Origin: Pedobacter sp.
Lineage (GTDB): Bacteria; Pseudomonadota; Gammaproteobacteria; Pseudomonadales; Moraxellaceae
Length of the DNA stretch: 35,402 bases
Reading direction: 5' to 3'
Assembly (NCBI GenBank): GCA_031119295.1
Contig: JAVHYE010000006.1
Location: 1 to 35,402 of the forward strand
Shown here: positions 1 to 10,199 of the stretch, in pieces
How positions within the stretch are numbered: position 1 is the stretch's first letter
Layout of the letters: the number at the start of each line of letters is the position of its first letter
Program-made: the position numbers and the translations under genes
The notes under the pieces: generated by a model
Databases searched by the model: none
What the model saw: only the letters and a program-made list of their open reading frames with translations
What the model was told of the DNA's origin: nothing

Positions 1-108
1 CTTTATAACGGCGTGAAGATTCATGTGGATGTGGCTGCTGTCGAGCTGCCGCCCGGCGTGGATACGGCCGAAGACCTTGAGCGTGTGCGGGCCTTGCTCG
101 CCGTATGA
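1..108 (+). CDS. kdsB: 3-deoxy-manno-octulosonate cytidylyltransferase, C-terminal fragment (truncated by window start)
   Basis: Frame 1 reads [35 protein letters not shown], resembling the KdsB C-terminus; located directly upstream of LMW-PTP/murB as in many gammaproteobacteria. Confidence 0.8.
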   Translation, partial: LYNGVKIHVDVAAVELPPGVDTAEDLERVRALLAV

Positions 109-127
109 AGTACAGGATCAAGAACTG

Positions 128-634
128 ATGAGTGATGGCAAGAGCGTTCTTTTTGTTTGCATAGGCAATATCTGCCGCTCGCCCACGGCCGAGGCCGTGT
201 TCCGTGCGCAGGTGGAGAAGGCCGGCTGGAGCAAGCTTTTCACCACGGATTCGGCCGGAACCAGCAGCTTCCATGTGGGCGAGCCGCCGGACCGACGTGC
301 GCAAAAGCATGCGCAGCAGCGTGGCTACAATCTGTCCAGCCTGCGTGCACGGCATGTCGGCCCCATGGATTTCGAGCGCTTCGATCTCATTCTCTGCATG
401 GAAAAATCCGTACTGGATACCGTGCTCAAGCTGCAGAAATTTGCACGCAACAATAAGGCCGAGGTGTCCCTCTTCCTCGACTATCTGCCGGGGCACGAAG
501 GCGAGAATGTGCCCGATCCCTATTCACGTGGTGAAGACACCTTCGAGCGTGTGCTGGATCTGGTGGAGGCGGGCAGTGATGCCCTGCTGCGCGATCTGCT
601 CAAGAAACAGGGTGTGATGAGCTGTGGCTGCTGA
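128..634 (+). CDS. Low molecular weight protein tyrosine phosphatase
   Basis: MSDGKSVLFVCIGNICRSPTAEAVF (CX5R P-loop) and DPY motif near the C-terminus; start chosen at ATG 128 rather than ORF start 23. Confidence 0.9.
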   Translation: MSDGKSVLFVCIGNICRSPTAEAVFRAQVEKAGWSKLFTTDSAGTSSFHVGEPPDRRAQKHAQQRGYNLSSLRARHVGPMDFERFDLILCMEKSVLDTVLKLQKFARNNKAEVSLFLDYLPGHEGENVPDPYSRGEDTFERVLDLVEAGSDALLRDLLKKQGVMSCGC

Positions 635-1664
635 GACGGTGCAGATTCATGAGCACCATCCGCTGGATGGCCTCAATACCTTTGGCTTGCCGGCTTCAGC
701 GCGTTTTTTTGCTGCTCCTGACTCCGAGGCTGGCTTGCAGTCCCTGCTGGCCAGTGAGATGGCTCGCGATTTTCCGCTGATGATTCTGGGCGGCGGCAGC
801 AATGTGATTCTGGCCGGAGATTTTCCCGGTCTGGTGATACAGCCGGCCATGAAGGGCATACGCTGCCTGGAAGCCACCGCGCAGGATTATCTGGTGGAAG
901 CTGCTGCGGGCGAGGTCTGGCATGACTTCGTGCAATACGCACTGGCGCAGGGCTGGTATGGCCTGGAAAACCTTTCACTGATTCCCGGCTCGGTCGGTGC
1001 CAGCCCCATACAGAATATCGGCGCCTATGGTGTCGAGATCACGGACTTTTTCGATTCACTGACAGCGGTGGAAGTTGCCAGCGGCAAGCAGCGCGAATTC
1101 ACGCATGCCGAATGCCGCTTTGCCTATCGTGACAGTGTCTTCAAGCAGGAACTGGCCGACCGCTACATCATCACACGCGTGCGTTTCCGCCTGCAGCGCA
1201 TGCCGGCCGTGAAAATCGCCTATGGTGATATCCAGAAGGAGCTGTCGGAGCGAGGGATTGAAAATCCATCGCCACAACAGGTGGCGGATGCCGTGATCGC
1301 CATACGCCAGCGCAAGCTGCCTTCGCCGGCCGATATCGGCAATGCCGGCAGCTTTTTCAAGAATCCCGTCGTCAGCCTGGAGAAATGCCGGCAGTTGCAG
1401 CAGCAGTATCCGGCGTTGGTGGCTTATCCGCAGGGCGCTGACATGAAGCTGGCCGCGGGCTGGCTGATCGACCAGGCCGGCTGGAAGGGCCGGCGCATGG
1501 GGCCGGTGGGCAGCTATGAAAAGCAGGCGCTGGTTCTGGTCAACCATGGAGGTGCCACGGGCCATGATGTGCTGGCCCTGGCGCAGGCCATACAGGCCGA
1601 TGTCCTGCAGCGCTTTGGCGTTGAGCTGGAAATGGAGCCGCGCGTTTATGGCGTTGCCAACTGA
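624..1664 (+). CDS. murB: UDP-N-acetylenolpyruvoylglucosamine reductase
   Basis: ILGGGSNVILAGDFPGLVI, LSLIPGSVGASPIQNIGAYGVEI, GNAGSFFKNPVV motifs; GTG start overlaps the upstream gene by 11 nt. Confidence 0.95.
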   Translation: MAAETVQIHEHHPLDGLNTFGLPASARFFAAPDSEAGLQSLLASEMARDFPLMILGGGSNVILAGDFPGLVIQPAMKGIRCLEATAQDYLVEAAAGEVWHDFVQYALAQGWYGLENLSLIPGSVGASPIQNIGAYGVEITDFFDSLTAVEVASGKQREFTHAECRFAYRDSVFKQELADRYIITRVRFRLQRMPAVKIAYGDIQKELSERGIENPSPQQVADAVIAIRQRKLPSPADIGNAGSFFKNPVVSLEKCRQLQQQYPALVAYPQGADMKLAAGWLIDQAGWKGRRMGPVGSYEKQALVLVNHGGATGHDVLALAQAIQADVLQRFGVELEMEPRVYGVAN

Positions 1665-1748
1665 GCTGACAAGCTGAGCCCATTACAGCACGGTTTGCCG
1701 CAGTGTAGTCTTGACTGACCTCATCACAATAAAAACCACGAGGCAGTC

Positions 1749-2732
1749 ATGTATATCCCGTTTTTCTTTTCCTGCCGCCGCCTTGTCCCGCGTGGCTTGC
1801 TGGCATTTTTCCTCCTGCTTCCCCTGTTGGCGCAGGCCGCCGACAAAGCCCTGTTTGATGAAATCCTGCAGGGGCAGGAGGCTGTTGCCGGACTCAAGCG
1901 CCATGAGGCGGTCATAGATGGCCAGAAGATTTTCTATCTCGACAACGAGAACAAGAGCGGCCGTCCTCTATTGCTGATCCATGGTTTTGGCGACAGCAGC
2001 ATGACCTGGGTGCAGTTTGCCCGTCGCTTCAAGCATGAAAATGTCCGCATCATTGCTCCCGATCTGCTGGGCTTTGGCCAGAGTCCAAAGCCGGTTGATG
2101 CCGATTACCGCTTTTCCGCACAGGCCAAACGCATGTTTGCTCTGATGCAGCAGCTGGGCGTGGAGAAATTCCATGTCGCCGGCAATTCCATGGGTGGTGG
2201 CATTGCCGGTGAAATGGCGGCCACACAGCCACAGAAAATTCTCAGTCTTACCTTGATCGATGCGGCGGGCGTGCATTACAAGCCGGCTGATCTGGACCGC
2301 GCCATGCTGGCTGGCCGCAATATGCTGGTGCTGAAAAGCCGTCAGGATTTTGAGGCCTTGCTGGCGCTGGTGTTTGTGAACAAGCCGCCCGTACCGGAGC
2401 CGGTGACCAGCTATCTGGCAGAGCGGGCCGTGCAGGACTGGCCCCTGCATGAGCGCATCGTGCGGGATGCCCTGTTTGATGATGTGAATTTCCTGCTGCT
2501 GAAAATGGATGCCATCACTTCACCCACACTGGTGCTCTGGGGCGAGAAGGACCGGTTGCTGAGCGTGGACAATACGCAGGTCTTCAAGAAATTCATCAAG
2601 GGCAGTCAGGTAGTCATCCTGCCCGATGTCGGCCATGCGCCGCAGGTGGAGGTGCCCAATGAAAGCTCGGCGGAAGTGCTGAAGTTCATTGATGCCCTTG
2701 CGCCCTTACCCGCAGCGGCCGCGACGAAATAA
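1749..2732 (+). CDS. Alpha/beta hydrolase with N-terminal signal peptide
   Basis: Hydrophobic leader ending AQAAD; LLLIHGFGDSSMTW; nucleophile elbow GNSMGG; GEKDRL and DVGHAPQVE. Confidence 0.85.
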   Translation: MYIPFFFSCRRLVPRGLLAFFLLLPLLAQAADKALFDEILQGQEAVAGLKRHEAVIDGQKIFYLDNENKSGRPLLLIHGFGDSSMTWVQFARRFKHENVRIIAPDLLGFGQSPKPVDADYRFSAQAKRMFALMQQLGVEKFHVAGNSMGGGIAGEMAATQPQKILSLTLIDAAGVHYKPADLDRAMLAGRNMLVLKSRQDFEALLALVFVNKPPVPEPVTSYLAERAVQDWPLHERIVRDALFDDVNFLLLKMDAITSPTLVLWGEKDRLLSVDNTQVFKKFIKGSQVVILPDVGHAPQVEVPNESSAEVLKFIDALAPLPAAAATK

Positions 2733-2753
2733 GAAGCCCGGGCAATAAAGCAA

Positions 2754-2790
2754 TAAAAAAAGGGGCGATCAATGATCGCCCCTTTTTTTC
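2754..2790. terminator. Bidirectional intrinsic terminator between convergent hydrolase gene and rne
   Basis: AAAAAAAGGGGCGATCAATGATCGCCCCTTTTTTT: perfect GC stem with A/T tracts on both sides. Confidence 0.9.
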
Positions 2791-2799
2791 ACGCCGCTC

Positions 2800-5613
2800 T
2801 TATTCTGCGGAAGAGGGCGTGTTGTTGTCGGCAACTGGTGCTGCAGCCGGCTCAACTGGAGCCGCTTGCGGCGCTGCAGGTGTCGGTGCCGGAGTGGCGG
2901 CAGCCGGCGGCGTGATGCCACGTGCCGCCATTTCACGCTCGCGACGACGACGCTCGCGCGGATCGTTGGCAGCGCGGCCTGGTGTGCGTGGCACATAGAC
3001 AGCCGGTTCGATGGCAGCAGAAGTGGCGGGAGCCTCTTCCTTGCTCACGGACATGCTGACTGTCGCAGCGGGTACAGCGGCTTCCTTCACTTCTTCAACA
3101 ACTGGCGCAGCAGCAGGAGCGGCTTCCGCAGCAGGGCTTTCGCTGTTGGCAGCGGAAGTGCTGGTTTCTGCAGTGGCTTCAGGGGCGGCAGCAACAGGAG
3201 CGGCTGCTTCTGCGGCAGGGGCTGGGGCAGCAACAACGGGGCTGCCATCTGCATTCAGCAGACCTTCTTCAATCAGCACCTGCTGATCGCGCTCGCGTGG
3301 CGGACGCTGGCGACGATTGCTGGGGTGACGGCCACGACGCGGACGACGCTCGCCTTCAGCATTGCCGGTCTCAGGTGCATCGCCGGTGTTGGCGACAGCG
3401 GCTTCACCGGCGACAACTTCAGTATTGGCCACGACCTCTGCATCTTCACGCGGCTCGCGACGCGGACGCTGTTCACGTTCCGGACGCGGCTGACGCTCGC
3501 CACGGGGTTCGCGCTCAGCACGCGGCTCGCGCGGTTCACGAGGTTCGCGAGGCTCTCTGGGTTCACGTGGCTGACGCTGCTGCTGTTCACCTTCGGGGCG
3601 GCCTTCGATTTCAACACGACGGCCTTCGATGGTGGTGCGGCGGTTTTCGCCCTGGCGATTTTCACGCGGTTCCTTGGGCTCACGTACCGGCTCGCGCTGC
3701 TCGCGCAGGCCCACGGTTTCAATCTTGTCGCTGCTGCGGTCGCGCTCATTGCGATCGTTACGACCACGGCCACCCTGGCGGTTGCCATCACGACGCTCAT
3801 TGCCGCGATTATTGCCACGCTGTTGCGGGCGACCTTCTTTCTTGGGCGTTTCTGCTACAGCAGGCTGTGCCGCCGGCTTTTCGCCGCCACCAAAAAGATT
3901 GGAGAGCCAGGCAAAGAAGCCGGGCTGGCTGGGCTGGGCCGGTGCCAGTGGTGCAGGGGCAGGAGCGGCCGCCGCACGCTGGGCCGGGGTTGGCGCCTGC
4001 GTAGTCGGCTGCACCATTTTCACGGCGGCTTCCTGGCGACGCGGCTCCGGATCCACCGTGCTCAGCACCTCTTCATTGGCGGGCGGCTGTATGCGCTCCA
4101 CCAGCTTGTAGGTAGCGATGTCTTCTTCGCCTTCCACCAGCTGGTCGTCACGCAGGCGCGTGATTTCGTAATGCGGCGTTTCCAGATGCTCGTTGGGCAG
4201 AATGACGATGCGCACATTGCTGCGGGCTTCGAGCTGGGTGAGGGCACCACGCTTTTCATTGAGCAGGAAGGTGGCGACGGAAATCGGCACCTGCGCATTG
4301 ATCTGCGCGGAACGCTCCTTCAGCACTTCTTCTTCAATGACACGCATGATGGACAGGGCCAGCGAGCGCACATCGCGGATGACGCCGGTGCCGTTGCAAC
4401 GCGGGCAGACGAGGCCGGTGGTTTCTTCCAGCGAAGGACGCAGACGCTGACGCGACAGCTCCAGCAGGCCGAATTTCGAAATGCGGCCGATCTGGATGCG
4501 GGCGCGGTCCATGCCGAGCGCATCACGCAGACGGTCCTCGACGGCGCGCTGGTGTTTCACCGGCGTCATGTCGATGAAGTCGATGACGATGAGGCCGCCG
4601 ATATCACGCAGGCGCAGCTGGCGGGCGATTTCGTCCGCTGCTTCCAGATTGGTATTGAGTGCGGTTTCCTCGATATCGCTGCCTTTGGTGGAGCGCGAGG
4701 AGTTGATGTCGATGGAGACCAGGGCTTCGGTCGGATCAATCACGATGGAACCGCCGGAAGGCAGCTTCACTTCGCGCTGATAGGCCGTCTCGATCTGGCT
4801 TTCGATCTGGTAGCGATTGAACAGCGGTACCGAGTCTTTATAGAGCTTGATCTTGTGCTGGTAGTGCGGCATCACCTGCTGCACGAAGTTCATGGCTTCG
4901 TTAAAGGCCGTTTCGCTGTCGATCAGGACTTCATTGATGTCCTGGCGCAGGTAGTCGCGCACGGCGCGGATGATGACATTGCTTTCCTGATAGATCAGGA
5001 AGGGAGCAGGGCGCTCGCTGGCAGACTTGATGGAGGTCCACAGCGTGAGCAGGTAATCCAGATCCCATTGCAGCTCTTCGGCACTGCGGCCGAGGCCGGC
5101 GGTACGCACGATGGCGCCCATGTCCTGGGGAATGGTGATGGCATTCAGCGCATCTTTCAGTTCCTGACGCTCTTCACCCTCGATGCGGCGCGAGATGCCA
5201 CCGGCACGGGGATTATTGGGCATCAGCACGAGATAGCGGCCGGCCAGGGAAATGAAAGTGGAAAGCGCTGCACCCTTGTTGCCGCGTTCTTCTTTCTCGA
5301 CCTGGACGATGATTTCCTGGCCTTCCTTGATGGCATCACGAATGGTGATGCGACCACCGGCTTCCTTGGAGGATTTGTTGAAATATTCGCGGGAGATTTC
5401 CTTGAGAGGCAGGAAACCGTGGCGCTCGGCGCCGTAGTCGACAAAGGCAGCTTCGAGACTGGGCTCGACGCGGGTCACTTTGCCTTTATAGATATTGGCT
5501 TTTTTCTGTTCGCGAGCAGTGTGCTCGAGATCGAAATCGTAAAGACGTTGTCCATCTACCATCGCGACGCGCTTTTCTTCGGCGTGCGCGGCATTGATCA
5601 GCATGCGTTTCAT
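2800..5613 (-). CDS. rne: Ribonuclease E
   Basis: [77 protein letters not shown] zinc link, long Arg/Pro/Ala-rich C-terminal half ending near [16 protein letters not shown]. Confidence 0.97.
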   Translation of the reverse strand: MKRMLINAAHAEEKRVAMVDGQRLYDFDLEHTAREQKKANIYKGKVTRVEPSLEAAFVDYGAERHGFLPLKEISREYFNKSSKEAGGRITIRDAIKEGQEIIVQVEKEERGNKGAALSTFISLAGRYLVLMPNNPRAGGISRRIEGEERQELKDALNAITIPQDMGAIVRTAGLGRSAEELQWDLDYLLTLWTSIKSASERPAPFLIYQESNVIIRAVRDYLRQDINEVLIDSETAFNEAMNFVQQVMPHYQHKIKLYKDSVPLFNRYQIESQIETAYQREVKLPSGGSIVIDPTEALVSIDINSSRSTKGSDIEETALNTNLEAADEIARQLRLRDIGGLIVIDFIDMTPVKHQRAVEDRLRDALGMDRARIQIGRISKFGLLELSRQRLRPSLEETTGLVCPRCNGTGVIRDVRSLALSIMRVIEEEVLKERSAQINAQVPISVATFLLNEKRGALTQLEARSNVRIVILPNEHLETPHYEITRLRDDQLVEGEEDIATYKLVERIQPPANEEVLSTVDPEPRRQEAAVKMVQPTTQAPTPAQRAAAAPAPAPLAPAQPSQPGFFAWLSNLFGGGEKPAAQPAVAETPKKEGRPQQRGNNRGNERRDGNRQGGRGRNDRNERDRSSDKIETVGLREQREPVREPKEPRENRQGENRRTTIEGRRVEIEGRPEGEQQQRQPREPREPREPREPREPRAEREPRGERQPRPEREQRPRREPREDAEVVANTEVVAGEAAVANTGDAPETGNAEGERRPRRGRHPSNRRQRPPRERDQQVLIEEGLLNADGSPVVAAPAPAAEAAAPVAAAPEATAETSTSAANSESPAAEAAPAAAPVVEEVKEAAVPAATVSMSVSKEEAPATSAAIEPAVYVPRTPGRAANDPRERRRREREMAARGITPPAAATPAPTPAAPQAAPVEPAAAPVADNNTPSSAE

Positions 5614-5898
5614 GTTCTACCCAACGGGTTCGGCACTTCTGGTGCAGAACGCCGCCGGCAGCGGACGATCCTGTGACGCTCATGGCGGCCCCGTGATGAG
5701 GGTGGCCATGCAGGTCTTGTCTGGCGCATGGCGAGCACATGGCATCGGCATGCATACAAGCACAAGAACAAACAACACGTTCACTGTGGTGCCGGAAGTT
5801 CGCTGGCTTGTGGCCGGCGGTGTGCGCAGGCACGGCCTTCCGTCACGCAGAAGCTGCACCAGGCAGCTTCAAAAATTCGTTCCGCTTCCGGTAGCGCT

Positions 5899-5920
5899 CC
5901 ATTTGCCAGAGTGCAAATGG
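5899..5920. promoter_or_regulatory. Hairpin in putative rne 5' leader
   Basis: CCATTTGC-CAGAGT-GCAAATGG: 8-bp perfect stem with 6-nt loop. Confidence 0.5.
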
Positions 5921-6404
5921 TGGCAAAGGCGGACTAGCCGCCCCGGATTTTCGGGAGAAAGCCGTGTTACGCGCCCTTTGCTGCTTTATCTATAGGGTGA
6001 TGCAGCGGCAGGCGGTGGCTTTAGCCCGGTTCTTGATTGCCGCCGGAGGTGCATGGAGTGCGACGTATCGTGACAGTTTCGTCATGAAGGCCGGCGATTT
6101 GCTGTTCCTGCGGCAATCCGTGCCTGCAGATAACGGAAGCGGATGTCAGTGTGGGCTGCTGCAGCCCGTGATCCGGCGAAAAATGCAGCCTGGATCGGGC
6201 TTGTCCTGTGACAGGGCAGCGGCTCGCGACACATGTACCCGGCTTCTGTACAATCGGCCCCCTTTTGGCGGCGGCTCCCGGCTTACAACATGTGGCTCGT
6301 AAGCATGTCTGGGGGCCTGGCCCGGGTCTCCGGTTCTGCAAGCGACGGGCAACTATAGCAGCAGGATTCGTGTCCGGCCACAGGAATCCACCCCAGCCTA
6401 TTGA

Positions 6405-7391
6405 TTGCTAAATGGTTTTCTTGAAGTGACTTCCGATGAAGGGGCGCAGGCCTCGGTACGATTGCTGACGGTGCCTGATGATGTGGCCGGCCAGCGTATC
6501 GACAATTTCCTCCTTACCCAGCTCAAGGGCGCACCGCGCACCCTGATTTACCGCATTTTGCGGACGGGAGAGGTGCGCGTGAACAAGGGGCGTATCAAGC
6601 CGGATTACCGCCTGCAGGCCGGTGATGTGGTGCGCGTGCCGCCGCTGCGCCTGGCTGAAAAAGAAGAAGGTGAGCGGCCGGCAGCGGCTGTCATACGCAA
6701 TCTGGCTTCCCGCATCGTCTATGAAGAGGGCGGTCTGCTGGTGCTGAACAAGCCGGCAGGCTTGGCTGTGCATGGTGGCAGCGGGGTTTCCTGGGGCGTG
6801 GTGGAGGCCATGAAATTGGTCCGACCAGAATCGCCTTTCATCGAGTTGGTACATCGCCTGGACCGGGATACTTCCGGCCTGCTCATGCTGGCCGAGAAAC
6901 GCAGCGTGCTGCGCGAGCTGCATGGCTATCTGCGCGAAGGCCGCATGGAGAAGGTATATATCGCCTTGCTCTCCGGCCGGCTCAAGGGCGCCAGCCATCA
7001 GGTGACGGCGCCTTTGCTCAAGACCAATCTGCCCAATGGCGAGCGCATTGTGCGCGTTTCCAGCGAGGGCAAAGAGGCCCTGACGGACTTCCGCGTTATC
7101 GAAAGAATTGGTAATACCACTTTGGTGGAGGCCCGGCCCAAGACCGGCCGTACTCACCAGATTCGTGTGCATGCCCAGTATCTGGGGCATCCGCTGGTGG
7201 GTGACGAGAAGTATGGCGATGACAGGGTCAACAAGGCCATGCGTACATCCCACGGCGCTGGCCGCCTTTTCCTGCATGCCACAGCCTTGCGTATCCGCCT
7301 TGCTGGTATGACCACTGATTTGCGTCTGCAATGCCCGCTCGAGCCCGAGCTTGAGGCAGTTCTGGAGAGTTTGCGCCGTGCCCAAGCCTAG
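6405..7391 (+). CDS. rluC: 23S rRNA pseudouridine synthase RluC
   Basis: S4 domain RIDNFLLTQLKGAPRTLIYRILRTGEVRVNKGRIKPDYRLQAGD; catalytic VHRLDRDTSGLLMLA; divergent from rne as expected; start codon appears to be TTG. Confidence 0.95.
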   Translation: MLNGFLEVTSDEGAQASVRLLTVPDDVAGQRIDNFLLTQLKGAPRTLIYRILRTGEVRVNKGRIKPDYRLQAGDVVRVPPLRLAEKEEGERPAAAVIRNLASRIVYEEGGLLVLNKPAGLAVHGGSGVSWGVVEAMKLVRPESPFIELVHRLDRDTSGLLMLAEKRSVLRELHGYLREGRMEKVYIALLSGRLKGASHQVTAPLLKTNLPNGERIVRVSSEGKEALTDFRVIERIGNTTLVEARPKTGRTHQIRVHAQYLGHPLVGDEKYGDDRVNKAMRTSHGAGRLFLHATALRIRLAGMTTDLRLQCPLEPELEAVLESLRRAQA

Positions 7392-8031
7392 GCTGTTCGT
7401 GTTTGACTGGGATGGCACGCTGATGGACTCCGAGCGCCAGATCGTGCAGTGCATGCAGATGGCAGCACACGATCTGGGATTGGTCGTGCCAAGCTCTTCC
7501 GAGGTGCGGGTCATCATTGGCCTGGGCTTGCCTGAGGCCATCCTCAAGCTTTTTCCCCTGCATGATCGCGAAACCCGGGATCGTATCCGTCAGGCCTATG
7601 CCCGCCATTTCGTGGCGGAGGCGGGTGGCCGCAGCGAGCTTTTTCCGGGCGCCATGGATCTGCTGCAGGACCTGCGCGCGCGCGGTTATCTGCTGGCCAT
7701 TGCCACCGGCAAGAGCCGGCTGGGGCTGGATCGCGTTTTGAACCAGGTGGGGCTGATCGACTTTTTTGATACCACACGTTGTGCCGATGAAACGGCCTCC
7801 AAGCCGGACCCGCGCATGCTCAACGAGATACTGGTATCGCTCTCGGCCTTCCCGGCGGAGTCGGTGATGATCGGTGACACCAGCTTTGATCTGGAAATGG
7901 CGGCGCGCGCCAGCATGCCCAGCATAGGGATTGCTCACGGTGTGCACGACACCACGGTATTGCTGCGCCACAAACCGCTGACCATTGTTCCCGATTTGCC
8001 CGGTTTGGCGCAGTATCTGGCTTCGCTCTAA
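7378..8031 (+). CDS. HAD-superfamily hydrolase (phosphoglycolate phosphatase-like)
   Basis: MPKPRLFVFDWDGTLMDSE (DxDGT motif I), GDTSFDLEMAARA motif; GTG start at 7378 overlaps rluC by 14 nt. Confidence 0.88.
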   Translation: MPKPRLFVFDWDGTLMDSERQIVQCMQMAAHDLGLVVPSSSEVRVIIGLGLPEAILKLFPLHDRETRDRIRQAYARHFVAEAGGRSELFPGAMDLLQDLRARGYLLAIATGKSRLGLDRVLNQVGLIDFFDTTRCADETASKPDPRMLNEILVSLSAFPAESVMIGDTSFDLEMAARASMPSIGIAHGVHDTTVLLRHKPLTIVPDLPGLAQYLASL

Positions 8032-8100
8032 TCTTTGTGCCGGTTTGGCCGCCTGTGGCGGCTCGTGACGGTAATACGCGACAACAAGGAGTGCATATAG

Positions 8101-9087
8101 ATGGCAGACAATCCCTGGGGCTCTTCTTCATCAACTCCGTCAACGCCGCCGCGCGGCCGCGAATGGGAGCTGCTGGAAAACGTGGTCATGGCCTCGGTGC
8201 AGGAGCAGCGCCGCGCGCGTCGCTGGGGCATCTTTTTCAAGCTGCTCACCTTTCTTTATATCGCTTTGGTGATCTGGATGATTTTCGGTGCCAGCAAGGT
8301 CGAGAAGGCCGCGATTGCCGGCAGCCACACGGCGGTGGTGAATGTCACGGGTGAAATTTCCGACAGCAGTGATGCCAGTGCCGAAGCCATCATTGCCGGC
8401 CTGCAGGCGGCTTTCGAGGCGCCCAAGAGCAAGGCTGTGGTCTTGCGTATCAACAGCCCCGGCGGCAGTCCCGTGCAATCGGCTTATGTCTATGACGAAA
8501 TCCGTCGTCTGCGCGCCGAGCACAAGGACAAGAAGCTGTATGCCGTGATTACCGACATGGGCGCCAGCGGCGCCTATTACATTGCCTCGGCGGCCGACCA
8601 GATCTATGTGAACCAGGGCAGTCTGGTGGGCTCCATCGGCGTCATCATGCAGGGCTTTGGCGTGCAGGGTCTGATGCAGAAGCTGGGTGTGGAAGACCGC
8701 ACCATGACGGCGGGTGAGCACAAGGCCATCATGAGCCCCTTCGAGCCTTTGAAGCCGGAAGAAAAAGCACATGTAAAGAGCGTGCTGGATGCCGTGCACC
8801 AGCAATTCATTGCAGCCGTGCGCCAGGGTCGTGGCCAGCGTCTCAAGGAAAATCCCGATATTTTCAGCGGCCTGTTCTGGACCGGCCAGCAGGCGGTGGA
8901 GCTGGGTCTGGCTGATGGTTTTGGCTCGGTGGACTCCGTGGCGCGTACCGTCATTGGGGCAGAAGAGACGGTGGATTACAGCGAGCTGCCTGATCCCATG
9001 ACGGCGGTGTTGCGCAAACTCGGTGCCAGCATGGGCGAGGCGGTGGCGGCACGCGTGGCGCCGGCCCAGGGCATGCAGTTGCGCTGA
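8101..9087 (+). CDS. Signal peptide peptidase SppA-like, S49 family
   Basis: VVLRINSPGGSPVQSAYVYDEIRR, DMGASGAYYIASAADQIYVNQGSLVGSIGVI; N-terminal TM segment. Confidence 0.92.
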   Translation: MADNPWGSSSSTPSTPPRGREWELLENVVMASVQEQRRARRWGIFFKLLTFLYIALVIWMIFGASKVEKAAIAGSHTAVVNVTGEISDSSDASAEAIIAGLQAAFEAPKSKAVVLRINSPGGSPVQSAYVYDEIRRLRAEHKDKKLYAVITDMGASGAYYIASAADQIYVNQGSLVGSIGVIMQGFGVQGLMQKLGVEDRTMTAGEHKAIMSPFEPLKPEEKAHVKSVLDAVHQQFIAAVRQGRGQRLKENPDIFSGLFWTGQQAVELGLADGFGSVDSVARTVIGAEETVDYSELPDPMTAVLRKLGASMGEAVAARVAPAQGMQLR

Positions 9088-9106
9088 ACGGAAATCCGGC
9101 ATCAAT

Positions 9107-9134
9107 AAAAAAGCGGCCAGATGGCCGCTTTTTT
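9107..9134. terminator. Bidirectional intrinsic terminator
   Basis: AAAAAAGCGGCCAGATGGCCGCTTTTTT between convergent S49 peptidase gene and small membrane protein gene. Confidence 0.9.
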
Positions 9135-9154
9135 ATGCGCGTGATTTTCTGCGG

Positions 9155-9397
9155 TTAGTGGCCCGGGCTGGGTTGCGAGGTGCGGCTTTCGCGATTGAGT
9201 TCGCGCAGCAGGTCGCGCAGGGCCAGTGCCAGGAATATCAGGCCGGCCAGTGCAATGACGATCACCAGGGGTTTGCCCGCCACATTGTTTTGCAGCTGGG
9301 TCAGCACCAGAAACAGGGCGGTAAAGAGGGCGACGACAATAAGGCCTATGCGCAGCAGGATAAGGGTGGCGGTATTGGCAGAGGGATTGTGGCTCAT
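9155..9397 (-). CDS. Small membrane protein (80 aa, two predicted TM segments), function unknown
   Basis: MSHNPSANTATLILLRIGLIVVALFTALFLVLTQLQNNVAGKPLVIVIALAGLIFLALALRDLLRELNRESRTSQPSPGH; start chosen at ATG 9397. Confidence 0.65.
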   Translation of the reverse strand: MSHNPSANTATLILLRIGLIVVALFTALFLVLTQLQNNVAGKPLVIVIALAGLIFLALALRDLLRELNRESRTSQPSPGH

Positions 9398-9512
9398 GAT
9401 GCTCCTTTTGATGAGGCCGGTGGATGCATCAAGCCTAAGCGTGATGCATGGCGGGCTCATGAAAGGTGCGTGACGACTTGAACAAGTCTTCTTGCGGCAA
9501 ACAGCTTTCTAT

Positions 9513-10103
9513 TCAAGGAATCTGCAGTCCTTCGGTCTGCAGCATGTCTACCAGCGCCATCAGTGGCAGGCCGATCAGGGTATTGGGGTCGCGCCCGGAA
9601 AACTCCCGGAACAGGCTGATGCCCAGGCCTTCGGCCATGAAGCTGCCGGCACAGCCATAAGGTTGCTCGGCCTGCAGATAGCGCTCTATGGCGGCATCCG
9701 TCAGGGTCCGGAAGCTCACGGTATAGGTTTCCACGGTCAGTTGGTGGCGGCCACTGCCGGTATTGAGCAGGCAGAGCCCGGTATGGAAGGTGACGGTACG
9801 ACCGGAAAGCCTCTGCAACTGCGCTACGGCCTTGGCGTGGTTGCCGGGTTTGCCCAGGATTTCGTCGTCCAGGCTCAGGGTCTGGTCGGAGCCGATGATG
9901 AGGTGATCAGGGTGTCGGCTGGCCAGGGCCCGGGCCTTGGCTTCGCTGAGGCGGCCCGCCAGGGCAGCCACGGTCTCGCCGGGTCGGGGGCTTTCATCTA
10001 TATCCGGGCTCTCGTGCCGGAAGGGCAGGCCGAGGCGGCCCAGCAGTTGCCGTCTGGCCGGGGAGGAGGAGGCGAGAAGCAGGGGCAGGGCTGTAGCGGA
10101 CAT
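9513..10103 (-). CDS. maf: Maf-family nucleotide pyrophosphatase
   Basis: LLLASSSPARRQLLGRLGLPF, SDQTLSLD, TFHTGLCL motifs; divergent from yceD-rpmF. Confidence 0.9.
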   Translation of the reverse strand: MSATALPLLLASSSPARRQLLGRLGLPFRHESPDIDESPRPGETVAALAGRLSEAKARALASRHPDHLIIGSDQTLSLDDEILGKPGNHAKAVAQLQRLSGRTVTFHTGLCLLNTGSGRHQLTVETYTVSFRTLTDAAIERYLQAEQPYGCAGSFMAEGLGISLFREFSGRDPNTLIGLPLMALVDMLQTEGLQIP

Positions 10104-10161
10104 AATCGGGTGTGGCCGGGGAAGAGGGCGCCAGAGTACCTGAAATACAAGGACTTTTCTT

Positions 10162-10190
10162 TTGACAGCCGGGGGGCGCATACGTATGAT
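10162..10190 (+). promoter_or_regulatory. Predicted sigma70 promoter for yceD-rpmF-plsX-fab cluster
   Basis: TTGACA (10162-10167) - 17 bp - TATGAT (10185-10190). Confidence 0.75.
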
Positions 10191-10199
10191 CGCGCGCCT

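Noticed and set aside
2866-5676. 936-codon open reading frame antisense to rne
   Set aside because: Translation is low-complexity and family-less, while the minus-strand frame is unmistakable RNase E; long antisense frames are common opposite GC-rich genes with biased codons.
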